Source of the DNA: Promicromonosporaceae bacterium
Lineage (GTDB): Bacteria > Actinomycetota > Actinomycetes > Actinomycetales > Cellulomonadaceae
Reading direction: 5' to 3'
Assembly (NCBI GenBank): GCA_009780755.1
Contig: WQZL01000112.1
Coordinates: 1 to 8,245 of the forward strand
Length of the DNA stretch: 8,245 nucleotides
Part shown: in pieces, positions 1-6,126 of the stretch
Layout: every line of letters starts with the position of its first letter
Position numbering within the stretch: position 1 is the stretch's first letter
Notes under the pieces: generated by a model
Told to the model about the DNA's origin: nothing
Databases searched by the model: none
What the model saw: only the letters and a program-made list of their open reading frames with translations
Translations under genes and position numbers: made by a program

Positions 1-862
1 CGTCATTAAACGCAACAGCCGCCCCAGCAGAACCAAACGTTCTTGCCCGACCTTGCGACACGGTTGGTTCAGAGATGGTAAACGCATCCAGCGCTCCCTG
101 ATGGACTGTCCACATCGGGAAAAGGTTACGGAAAGCAGTCACTCCGTGATTGGTCAATGTGAATGTATAGGCAGAATACTCAACTCCGGCAACGAGTTCG
201 ACCTCACATACCAAATCAGCTGGAGATGGCGCCGGAGCTAGAGTTAGAGTCGAACGCGGAATGTACTGCACGATCACACAGTTATTAAAAAATGGCACGA
301 ACGCATGAGGGTTATCATAATGAATGGTAAAACCTGCGGTCAATAAGCCACCTACATCAGCATGGTGTACTTCATAGGTAAATGTCATCAAGTTTTGGGT
401 AGATACGGAACCGTGTGCTACCCACCTGGCCGAATCGGCAGTGCCACTACTAAATTCGACTACATCGCGCTCAACGGTACCGTGCGATGTGGCCAGATCG
501 GAGACAACAAACGCGTCCAGCGCCTCTTGATGAATCGTCCACTCCGCCTCTACCAGCGCATCCAACCAAAACGGAACTCCGGAAAAATTCAGCGTAAATG
601 TGTGAATACTCGTAACTTCATCTACCCGCTCGTACCTCGCTACACACGTCGGGCCGGGCGGCGGTATCATCGGAAGGGCTTGCCCGGGTACTGCGTTGTT
701 CGAAGCGAGGTATGCCGGTTGTGGGGCGGCAGCGAGGTCGGCGGCAACTGGCGCCGCCACTAGGGGGGAGGTAGCCGGTTCGGCGTGGGCCGGTGCCGCG
801 CTCAGCAGGGTGGCAGCCAGAACAAGGGGCAGCAGCCGGGCCAGTCTTTGTCGTGTGGTCAT
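1..862 (-). CDS. Secreted protein with two diverged tandem domains (3' end cut by window)
   Basis: An open frame of 287 codons runs from the ATG at 862-860 to the window edge with no stop, so the C-terminus is missing. Residues 1-27 form a textbook Sec signal peptide: a basic start (TTRQR, R9), a Leu/Ala-rich core and an AHA cleavage site before E28. A low-complexity Ala/Pro linker (about 28-71) follows. Two copies of one domain come next, starting near C73 and C219. They share HTFTL (87-91) with YTFTL (232-236), and WTIHQEALDAF (108-118) with WTVHQGALDAF (251-261), exactly 143 residues apart. I do not recognise the domain. The predicted hydrophobic/polar alternation suggests a beta-sandwich of the kind found in surface or adhesin-like proteins (inference). 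A sortase signal may lie beyond the edge. This ATG is the only plausible start: the upstream frame has no ATG, GTG or TTG before a stop near 970. The ribosome binding site is weak. Confidence 0.85.
   Translation of the reverse strand, partial: MTTRQRLARLLPLVLAATLLSAAPAHAEPATSPLVAAPVAADLAAAPQPAYLASNNAVPGQALPMIPPPGPTCVARYERVDEVTSIHTFTLNFSGVPFWLDALVEAEWTIHQEALDAFVVSDLATSHGTVERDVVEFSSGTADSARWVAHGSVSTQNLMTFTYEVHHADVGGLLTAGFTIHYDNPHAFVPFFNNCVIVQYIPRSTLTLAPAPSPADLVCEVELVAGVEYSAYTFTLTNHGVTAFRNLFPMWTVHQGALDAFTISEPTVSQGRARTFGSAGAAVAFND
80..542 (-). repeat. Two DNA copies of the WTxHQxALDAF repeat segment
   Basis: Positions 80-113 and 509-542 are about 27/34 identical by eye and lie 429 bases (143 codons) apart in the same frame. 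Most differences fall so as to keep the WT-HQ-ALDAF protein motif. This shows that the two domains of the left-end secreted protein arose by an internal duplication and are held under protein-level constraint. Confidence 0.75.
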
Positions 863-1178
863 GAGGTACTCGCTAGGTTGATAGGTGATGGACTCTTTGC
901 GCCTACGCCTTCTCCCCGACGGTTTGGTAATCGAATCACCGCATAAGCAATACGACTCATCTAGTCACTCAGGGTCGGACTTCGGACAGATGTTGTCCAG
1001 AGCAGTAAAGCCGAACCTGAAGCATGCCTGACCACGTTCCCGTGAAAACACACATCACCAGTGCGTGCTTCCTCTAAGGCGGTTGCGCAAACGCGGCCAC
1101 AAACACGCGCGATATGCGCCATCCGTTCGAGCTGCAACGAGTCCAGCCTCGGCTTCACCGCCGGGCCATGCGGCACGC
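863..1178. other. Intergenic stretch with no supported gene
   Basis: This gap lies between the antitoxin stop and the start of the secreted repeat protein. I see no convincing coding sequence, tRNA or terminator with a T-run. A 71-codon minus-strand frame begins at 1176, three bases after the antitoxin stop, but has no recognisable motif. Weak dyads are visible: GGACA at 984-988 with TGTCC at 994-998, and an imperfect one at 926-940. The promoter of the secreted protein is presumably here, but no clear -35/-10 pair stands out. Confidence 0.5.
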
Positions 1179-1481
1179 TCAGGCAAGCACGAAAGACTCA
1201 CTTCCCAGCTCAACCTCGATTCGGAGACGCCCCCCGATCGCCTCTACATAGCGGCGAAGGGTATCCACCTGAGTACGCTCCACGTCCCCCGCCTCAATCC
1301 GAGAAACCCGTTTCTGCGTGACATCTAGCTGAGCCGCTACCTGAACCTGAGTCAGGTGCTGTTGCTCGCGGAGTTCCCGTAACCGATAAGCGCGCATCTC
1401 GGCGAGCATCCGGCGCTGGTGAGCCGCCATTACAGTTGGGTCTACCGGGCGCTCTGCAAGCATCTCCTCGATGGTAGTCAT
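1179..1481 (-). CDS. XRE-family HTH antitoxin (HigA-like)
   Basis: This 100-residue protein is the DNA-binding antitoxin of a type II pair. It is expected to neutralise the upstream toxin by direct binding and to repress the shared promoter. Residues 1-34 are helical and charged (EEMLAERP, RRMLAEMRAYRLRELRE). An XRE/Cro-type helix-turn-helix follows at about 35-80: LTQVQVAAQLDVTQKRVSRIEAGD contains the typical Q-A-A recognition arrangement and the RIE-G turn. A short strand-like tail (RLRIEVEL) ends it. The length is normal for antitoxins paired with Gp49-type toxins. The start codon overlaps the toxin stop (ATGA, 1478-1481) and has a strong Shine-Dalgarno inside the toxin gene, so translation is coupled. 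Family assignment is firm; the regulatory role is inferred from relatives. Confidence 0.92.
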   Translation of the reverse strand: MTTIEEMLAERPVDPTVMAAHQRRMLAEMRAYRLRELREQQHLTQVQVAAQLDVTQKRVSRIEAGDVERTQVDTLRRYVEAIGGRLRIEVELGSESFVLA

Positions 1482-1870
1482 CGTTTGGTCTCCTTTGTGT
1501 TAAGTCGATCTAAGTGTTCATCGAACAAATCATCCGCGAGCGGGATGTTGACCCGGTACCACTTCCGCCACTGCCCTCGCTTATCCCCGCCCAGCAGCAG
1601 AATCGCCTGCCGCTGCGGATCGAACGCGAACAGCACCCGAACCTCACTTCGCCCAACTGATCCGGGTCGTAACTCCTTCATGTTCCGATGTCTTGACCCA
1701 GCCACCGAGTCCACCAGCGGCCGCCCCAATGTCGGGCCTCTCTCTTCGAGTAGCACCAGCGCCGAAAGCACCTGCCCATACGTGTCATCGTCCAACTGCT
1801 TGAGCCACTCACGAACTAACCGCAATTCCACTGACCAACCGGGCTTCGTTCTTGTTTCGCCCATCATCAT
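1478..1870 (-). CDS. Type II toxin, RelE/HigB superfamily, phage Gp49-like (DUF891)
   Basis: This protein of up to 130 residues is the toxin of a HigBA-type pair. Relatives are mRNA-cleaving ribonucleases of the RelE fold. The family hallmarks are visible in order: a helical N-terminal half (VREWLKQLDDDTYGQVLSALVLLEERGP, about 19-46), LGRPLVDSVAGSRHRNMKELRP (48-69), the strand EVRVLFAFDPQR (76-87), ILLLGGDKRGQW (90-101) and the terminal IPLADDLFDEHL (109-120). Basic residues R50, R60, K65, R68 and R78 are candidates for RNA contact. Three successive ATGs (1870, 1867, 1864) could start it. AAGAGG at 1879-1874 sits 3, 6 and 9 bases before them, so the second or third is more likely than the first given here. 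The toxin-first order is normal for HigBA. No truncation is seen, so it is probably functional. Confidence 0.92.
   Translation of the reverse strand: MMMGETRTKPGWSVELRLVREWLKQLDDDTYGQVLSALVLLEERGPTLGRPLVDSVAGSRHRNMKELRPGSVGRSEVRVLFAFDPQRQAILLLGGDKRGQWRKWYRVNIPLADDLFDEHLDRLNTKETKR
1490..1496 (-). promoter_or_regulatory. Ribosome binding site of the antitoxin
   Basis: AAAGGAG on the minus strand lies 8 bases before the antitoxin ATG and inside the last codons of the toxin gene. It is a much stronger site than the toxin's own, which fits the need for antitoxin in excess. Confidence 0.8.
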
Positions 1871-1888
1871 ACACCTCTTAGGTTCTAC

Positions 1889-1907
1889 TCCGCAAGAGTT
1901 CTGCGGA
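1889..1907. promoter_or_regulatory. Perfect dyad upstream of the toxin-antitoxin genes, possible operator
   Basis: TCCGCA (1889-1894) and TGCGGA (1902-1907) are perfect inverted 6-mers around a 7-base centre. The dyad ends about 19 bases upstream of the first toxin ATG, where the promoter should be. XRE antitoxins of such pairs usually bind a dyad at this place. Operator function is inferred from position and symmetry only; it could equally be a small leader hairpin. Confidence 0.45.
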
Positions 1908-2053
1908 ACTGCTGGTCTCGTTTGGCAACTGTACGAAAGGGGTTGCCCGCGCGAAATCGAACACCGGGCAGCCTGTGGATTAGCCGCGTCGGATTGGCCT
2001 GTGGACGACGTAATTCCGTTGTGCCGCCTGAAACTGTGCTGGCTGGGTGGTGT

Positions 2054-2776
2054 CTACTGTGTGCGGCGGCGCAGGGTAAGTCCGGCTAGTACCGCGCCAC
2101 CGACGATCCACAATGCGATCACCCCGATTGCACCCTGCACATCCCGCCAGGTGGCGCCCGCGGCGAGGTGTTGCAGTGCTTCAACCGCATAGGTAAGCGG
2201 CATCACTCGACTGAGCCATTCGAGTACCTGCGGCATCTGGTCACGAGGCATTAGCACCCCGCAGGTGATGAGCTGCGGAATGATAACCAAAGGCATCATC
2301 TGCACCGCCTGGAACTCGGTGCGAGCCACCGCAGAGGCGGCCAGTCCCAGCGTGCACCCCAGTAACGCGTCGAGCAACGCCACCAGGATCACCAACCCCA
2401 GCGAACCGGCCACATCCATCCCCACCAGCAACGCAAAGCCAACCACCACCAACGCCTGCACCACCGCAAATCCACCAAAGGCCAGGGCATAACCCGCAAC
2501 CAGATCACCCTTGCGCAGCGAAGTAGTCATCAGCCGCTCCAGGGTGCCACTTGATCGCTCGCGCTGCATCGCCACGCTGGTCACCAGGAACATCACAAAC
2601 AACGGGAAGAACCCGACCAGCACCGGCCCAAACTGATCGAGGACCGGCGTGCCGTGAAACATCCAGGCCACCAACCCCACGATCAAGCAGGGCAACAGCA
2701 AAATCAGCGCCACCGTGCGGCGGTCATAACTCAGTTGGGCCAGAACGCGGCGAGCCGTGGCCAGGGTAAGACTCAT
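2054..2776 (-). CDS. ABC-2 type transporter permease
   Basis: This 240-residue integral membrane protein is the permease half of an exporter, working as a dimer with the ATPase encoded just upstream. About six membrane helices are visible, near residues 22-40, 52-69, 95-118, 124-149, 160-177 and 215-234. Two features mark the ABC-2 family: the cytoplasmic elbow RERSSGTLERLMTTSLRKGD (72-91), and the segment GVLMPRDQMP (173-182) with VMPLTYAVEALQ (191-202). The protein ends in a basic tail (LRRRTQ). Length is normal for the short DrrB/NodJ-like class. Its start overlaps the ATPase stop by four bases (2773-2776), implying coupled translation. The substrate cannot be read from the sequence. Relatives export drugs, lipids or polysaccharide, and no biosynthetic or resistance gene is adjacent to decide. 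Confidence 0.93.
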   Translation of the reverse strand: MSLTLATARRVLAQLSYDRRTVALILLLPCLIVGLVAWMFHGTPVLDQFGPVLVGFFPLFVMFLVTSVAMQRERSSGTLERLMTTSLRKGDLVAGYALAFGGFAVVQALVVVGFALLVGMDVAGSLGLVILVALLDALLGCTLGLAASAVARTEFQAVQMMPLVIIPQLITCGVLMPRDQMPQVLEWLSRVMPLTYAVEALQHLAAGATWRDVQGAIGVIALWIVGGAVLAGLTLRRRTQ

Positions 2777-3498
2777 CGGACACCTCCTGCGGCGTCGATC
2801 AACGCCAGAAATGCGGCCTCCGCGTCGGGTGCGCCGGTCTGGGCCAGCAGCTCCGGCGGGGTTGTATCCGCCAGAATCGCTCCCTGCCGCAGCAGCACCA
2901 GTCGGTCGCAGCGCGTCGCCTCGTCCATGACGTGACTAGAAACCAGCAGGGTACGCCCCTGCCTGGCGAGGCGATGGAACAGATTCCACAGGTCGCGCCG
3001 CAGCACGGGATCAAGGCCAACCGTTGGCTCGTCTAACACCAACAGCTCCGGATCGCCCACCAAGGTGGCCGCCAGGGACGTTCGAGAGCGTTCTCCGCCA
3101 GATAGCGTGCCTGCCCGCTGCCCTGCCTGTGCCCCGAGACCTACGGCATCAACTGCCTCATGAGCTGCCTTCCGGGCTGCCGTTCCCCGCAGCCCGGCAA
3201 GCGCCGCGAAGTGTCGCAGGTTTTGCATCACCGTCAGATCGAGGTAGATGGAGGCAGCCTGGGTGGCGTATCCGATGCGCCGACGCAGCGCCGACGATCC
3301 GGCCGGCAGCCCCAGCGCCTGAACCTCACCGCTAACGTTTGCCTGCACGCCAACGATGGCGCGCAACAGCGTCGTCTTTCCGGACCCGGAAGGGCCAAGT
3401 AGCCCCACCACCTGCCCTGGCGAAACCTCCAGGTCAATCCCGTCAAGCACGGACTTGCCCCCACGAACTGCTCGCAACCCTCGGGCACACACCGCCAT
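2773..3498 (-). CDS. ABC transporter ATP-binding protein (ABC-2 exporter)
   Basis: This cytoplasmic ATPase of about 241 residues drives the permease next to it. All nucleotide-binding motifs are intact: Walker A GPSGSGKT (35-42), Q-loop Gln80 in GYATQ, signature LSGGE (132-136), Walker B LLVLDE (152-157), D-loop GLDP (161-164) and switch His189 in SSHVMDEA. The domain is single and the usual length for DrrA-like exporters. The Q-loop context is YATQAASIY, where YMPQ is commoner. I start it at the ATG at 3498 because GAGGG at 3510-3506 lies 7 bases before that codon. An ATG at 3504, two codons earlier, leaves only one base of spacing. The gene overlaps the permease by four bases. An imperfect hairpin sits directly upstream and no regulator gene is adjacent. 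Family is certain; substrate is unknown. Confidence 0.94.
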   Translation of the reverse strand: MAVCARGLRAVRGGKSVLDGIDLEVSPGQVVGLLGPSGSGKTTLLRAIVGVQANVSGEVQALGLPAGSSALRRRIGYATQAASIYLDLTVMQNLRHFAALAGLRGTAARKAAHEAVDAVGLGAQAGQRAGTLSGGERSRTSLAATLVGDPELLVLDEPTVGLDPVLRRDLWNLFHRLARQGRTLLVSSHVMDEATRCDRLVLLRQGAILADTTPPELLAQTGAPDAEAAFLALIDAAGGVR

Positions 3499-3518
3499 CT
3501 CCATGCCCTCAATCCAAC

Positions 3519-3564
3519 GGCAATCATTAGGCGAAGCGCTCCCCCTTGGCGCTGCATGATTGCC
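3519..3564 (-). promoter_or_regulatory. Two-part hairpin in the leader of the ABC exporter genes
   Basis: GGCAATCAT (3519-3527) and ATGATTGCC (3556-3564) are perfect 9-base inverted arms. Inside them AGCGC (3535-3539) and GCGCT (3549-3553) form a second stem around a 9-base loop, separated by a 7/2 internal loop. The structure ends about 15 bases upstream of the first possible ATPase ATG, so it would lie in the 5' leader RNA or in the promoter as an operator. It has no T-run and does not look like a standard terminator. Function is inference. Confidence 0.5.
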
Positions 3565-3584
3565 ACGAAGCCCCCGAAACCGTT

Positions 3585-3615
3585 CACACCCCAGTCTGTA
3601 CAGAATGGCGGTGTG
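3585..3615. promoter_or_regulatory. Nested dyad between aquaporin stop and ABC genes
   Basis: CACACC (3585-3590) and GGTGTG (3610-3615) are inverted arms. Between them, almost on the same axis, is the perfect 10-base palindrome TCTGTACAGA (3595-3604). The right arm touches the aquaporin stop codon (3616-3618). It may be a terminator-like hairpin for the aquaporin transcript, although no T-run follows, or a regulator-binding site for the ABC promoter. The sequence does not decide between these. Confidence 0.4.
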
Positions 3616-4401
3616 CTATGTCCAGGCTAGGGATAGTAAAGCGGCGGCGGTGGCGCCGAGAGCCGGGCCAGCAACGGGCACCCAGGCGTAACCCCAATCG
3701 GAGGAACCCTTCTCTGGAATGGGAAGCACCGCATGAGCCAGGCGCGGGCCAAGATCGCGAGCTGGATTGATGGCATAGCCCGTCGGGCCACCCAATCCGG
3801 CACCGATGGCAACCACGACCAGGGCCACGGCGAGCGGCCCGAGTTCATGTGGAGTAGCGCGGTTGACGAGTACCCAATACACCAGCGCGAACGTGCCGAT
3901 GGCCTCGGTGACCGTATTCCACAGCGGGGTACGCAGGGCCGGACCGGTAGCGAAGGTGCCCAGCTTTACGCCGGGTTCGGCGGGCAGATCGTAGTGCTTC
4001 TTGTAGGCCAACCAGGCCAGTGTGGCGCCCAGGAAAGCACCGAGCAGCTGCGCAGCGACATAAACCAGCGCATTGAGAATGGTCGGCTCGATTATCTGTG
4101 GCGATACGCAGCTAGACATCCACACTTCGCAGCCTTCGCGAGCGAATGGGATGAACACCTCGTGGAACGGCTGCCCCAAGATCAGCTTGCCCAATGTGAC
4201 GGCCGGGTTCAGGTGGGCACCGGAGTCGGCGGCCACGAATACCGCCGCGAATACGGCCAGGCCCCAGCCAAGCGAGGTGAGCAGCCAGTCTTTGCCATGA
4301 CCTTTGGTGGCCCGCAAGGCGATGTTGGCGTTGAGTCCAACGCCAAGCAGCAGCAGCACACCCGTGCCCGCTAGCTCAGACCAGAACGCGCTAGCTGTCA
4401 T
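3616..4401 (-). CDS. glpF: Aquaglyceroporin / glycerol facilitator (MIP family)
   Basis: This membrane channel of about 261 residues should conduct glycerol and similar small solutes passively. Both pore half-helices carry the family box: NPA at 65-67 (in SGAHLNPAVT) and NPARD at 212-216. The Asp after the second NPAR is a mark of the GlpF subfamily against water-only aquaporins. By alignment with E. coli GlpF from memory, the filter residues map to Trp46 (approximately), Gly200, Tyr209 and Arg215, a glycerol-type set. Six membrane helices are visible. Unusually, the cytoplasmic segment between the first NPA and the third helix is about 28 residues longer than in GlpF and holds Cys91 and Cys98. 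I start at ATG 4401 because GGGAG at 4415-4411 lies 9 bases before it. The in-frame ATG at 4419, six codons upstream, has a poorer site. Transport of other neutral solutes is possible. Confidence 0.93.
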   Translation of the reverse strand: MTASAFWSELAGTGVLLLLGVGLNANIALRATKGHGKDWLLTSLGWGLAVFAAVFVAADSGAHLNPAVTLGKLILGQPFHEVFIPFAREGCEVWMSSCVSPQIIEPTILNALVYVAAQLLGAFLGATLAWLAYKKHYDLPAEPGVKLGTFATGPALRTPLWNTVTEAIGTFALVYWVLVNRATPHELGPLAVALVVVAIGAGLGGPTGYAINPARDLGPRLAHAVLPIPEKGSSDWGYAWVPVAGPALGATAAALLSLAWT

Positions 4402-4433
4402 CCCTACATTCTCCCGCATCCGCCATCTGTTCC

Positions 4434-4494
4434 GGTCGTGCTGTTGAGGAGAAGTCGTGCGTTATAGCGCACGACCGCCGCGATTTGGCACGAC
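4434..4494. promoter_or_regulatory. Exactly symmetric nested inverted repeat of four GTCGTGC heptamers
   Basis: GTCGTGC occurs at 4435-4441 and 4454-4460, and its complement GCACGAC at 4469-4475 and 4488-4494. The outer and inner pairs share the same centre (between 4464 and 4465), with 12 unrelated bases between heptamers on each side. The inner pair extends to an 8-base perfect stem (4454-4461 with 4468-4475) around a 6-base loop that contains the arabinofuranosidase stop codon. It could be a terminator or processing hairpin for that gene, or a multi-site operator or leader for the aquaporin gene, whose start lies 33 bases beyond 4434. The minus strand reads TATAA in the loop, which could serve as a -10 element, but no good -35 is seen. 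Confidence 0.6.
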
Positions 4495-6015
4495 TGGAAT
4501 GGTTTCGGTCGGCTTTAGCCGGATCATTGACCAGGAGATGGGCGGCAGGGCGGCACCGAGTCGCCCGTCGGCCAGCAGGGCTGACGTATTGGCTTGCGGC
4601 ACTACCGAGGTGGCGTCGTCTGCTGTCGCGGCCCAGGTGTGGTCGGGGCTGTGCAGCGTGACCGCCTCGATCACACGCAGACCGGGGAAGGCGCGTAGAT
4701 CCGAGTCCAGCAATAGCTCCTCGTCTGGCGAGCGGTTCACCACGAATATTGCAACCTCGCCGGTCGCCGCATCATGCGTGGCCACCGCGTCGAGAGCTGG
4801 CACATCACCGTACTTGGCAGTAGGCAGCAATGGCGAGGAGATAGCCAATCGCAGCACTTCACCTCGCGCATGATGAGCCGTAAGCGCAAACGGATGGAAA
4901 GTAGTCTGTCGCCATGAACGTCCACCCGGCTCCGTCATAATTGGCGCAATCACATTAACCAGCTGAGCCAATGATGCCGCGTGCACACGGTCGGCGTGAC
5001 GTAGCAGGGAGATCAGACAGTTACCCACCACCACGGCGTCAGCCACCGTGTAGGTGTCTTCGCATAGGATCGGCGCTACCGGCCAGTCCTCGCCCGTGGG
5101 AACCTCCGACCGCATCCGGTCGATGTACCAGACGTTCCACTCGTCGAAGGAGATGTGGATGCGCTTTTCGTGTTTACCCGCCGCGCGCACGGCGTCGGCG
5201 GTGGCGGCTACCGAGGCGATGAAGCGATCCATATTCACCGCCGACGCTAAGAATGACGCCAGGTCACCGTCGGCACCGTTGTAGTAGACGTGGGCCGAGA
5301 CGTAGTCCACCTGCTCGTATGCCTCGGAAAGCACGGTGTGTTCCCAGGCGCCGAAGGTGGTCATCTCCGAGGATGACGAACCGCAGGCCACCAGTTCGAT
5401 GGTGGGGTCGATCATCCGCATGGCGCGAGCGGTCTCGGTGGCCAGTCGGGCATACTCCTCGGCGGTCTTGTGACCGATCTGCCACGGACCATCCATCTCA
5501 TTGCCCAAACACCACATGCGAATGCCATGCGGCTCCTCAGCACCATTGGCCCGCCGCAAATCAGACAGATAAGTACCACCCGTGACGTTGCAATATTCCA
5601 ACAGATCAAGCGCCTCCTGCACGCCACGCGTCCCAAGGTTGACCGCCATCATCGGCTCCACCCCGGCCTTGCGACACCACCGAACAAACTCGTCCACCCC
5701 AACCCAGTTCGGCTCCGATGAATGCCAGGCCAAATCAAGACGCACCGGACGCGCCTCCCGCGGCCCAACCCCATCCTCCCAGCGGTACCCGGAGACAAAG
5801 TTGCCGCCTGGGTACCGCACGGTAGTGACCTCAAGTTCGCGAGTTAGGTCAAGTACATCCGTGCGGAAGCCGTCCTCATCAGCGGTCGCGTGTTCCGGTT
5901 CATAGATGCCGGTATACACGCACCGGCCCAGATGCTCGACAAAGGTACCGAAGGTGCGCGGGCGGACGGGGCCAACCACGAAGGCCGGGTCAAGGGTGAC
6001 GGTAGCGGTGAGCAT
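4462..6015 (-). CDS. abfA: GH51 alpha-L-arabinofuranosidase
   Basis: This enzyme of 517 residues removes terminal alpha-L-arabinofuranosyl units from arabinoxylan or arabinan oligosaccharides by a retaining mechanism. It has no signal peptide, so it should act in the cytoplasm on imported oligosaccharides. The GH51 (beta/alpha)8 barrel is recognised from TFGTFVEHLGRCVYTGIYEP (21-40), RYPGGNFVSGYRWEDGVGP (67-85), WCLGNEMDGPWQ with acid/base Glu173, and HISFDEWNVWY with nucleophile Glu292. A beta-sandwich domain follows (about 385-505), ending in SWSMIRL. Length and motifs are typical, with no damage. AGGA lies five bases before the ATG. No sugar transporter or LacI-type regulator lies beside it, which is unusual since arabinofuranosidase genes often sit in sugar-utilisation loci. 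Its stop codon sits in the loop of the nested repeat described at 4434-4494. Activity is assigned by family; the exact substrate is not readable. Confidence 0.96.
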   Translation of the reverse strand: MLTATVTLDPAFVVGPVRPRTFGTFVEHLGRCVYTGIYEPEHATADEDGFRTDVLDLTRELEVTTVRYPGGNFVSGYRWEDGVGPREARPVRLDLAWHSSEPNWVGVDEFVRWCRKAGVEPMMAVNLGTRGVQEALDLLEYCNVTGGTYLSDLRRANGAEEPHGIRMWCLGNEMDGPWQIGHKTAEEYARLATETARAMRMIDPTIELVACGSSSSEMTTFGAWEHTVLSEAYEQVDYVSAHVYYNGADGDLASFLASAVNMDRFIASVAATADAVRAAGKHEKRIHISFDEWNVWYIDRMRSEVPTGEDWPVAPILCEDTYTVADAVVVGNCLISLLRHADRVHAASLAQLVNVIAPIMTEPGGRSWRQTTFHPFALTAHHARGEVLRLAISSPLLPTAKYGDVPALDAVATHDAATGEVAIFVVNRSPDEELLLDSDLRAFPGLRVIEAVTLHSPDHTWAATADDATSVVPQANTSALLADGRLGAALPPISWSMIRLKPTETIPVVPNRGGRAL

Positions 6016-6027
6016 GGCTTCCTAACG

Positions 6028-6052
6028 GCGGGACTGACAGAACACGTCCCGC
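6028..6052 (-). promoter_or_regulatory. Perfect 7-base stem upstream of the arabinofuranosidase gene
   Basis: GCGGGAC (6028-6034) and GTCCCGC (6046-6052) are perfect inverted arms around an 11-base loop, ending 12 bases before the start codon and just upstream of the ribosome binding site. It may be an operator in the abfA promoter or a leader hairpin. It lacks the T-run of an intrinsic terminator for the upstream surface genes. Confidence 0.45.
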
Positions 6053-6126
6053 AAGACTAGCCCCTCGCTACGCGCAGGATGACACAGAGGTCGGCTGAAC
6101 CTTCTGACAGCAGCGCCAGCACTGGC

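Noticed and set aside
984..998. Small GGACA/TGTCC hairpin in the left intergenic region
   Set aside because: 5-base stem without T-run or conserved context; expected by chance.
1100..1150. GTTCGAG stretch considered as a tRNA T-loop
   Set aside because: No acceptor stem, anticodon arm or cloverleaf can be built around it.
961..1176. 71-codon minus-strand frame starting three bases after the antitoxin stop
   Set aside because: No recognisable motif, no ribosome binding site of note and odd composition; it is most likely chance, although its position just after the antitoxin is suggestive.
1971..2005. 9-base direct repeat GCCTGTGGA (1971-1979 and 1997-2005) between the permease and toxin genes
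   Set aside because: Two short copies with no further structure; could be chance, and no mobile element borders it.
1419..2192. 257-codon plus-strand frame opposite the toxin and permease end
   Set aside because: It lies antisense to two firmly identified genes, has no domain and the composition of a reverse-complement shadow.
3733..4374. 213-codon plus-strand frame opposite the aquaporin gene
   Set aside because: Shadow of the aquaporin coding sequence; no domain or ribosome binding site.
6115..6126. GCCAG-CA-CTGGC palindrome right after the stop of the 301-residue protein, considered as a terminator
   Set aside because: Only 5-base arms with a 2-base loop and no T-run; too weak to call.
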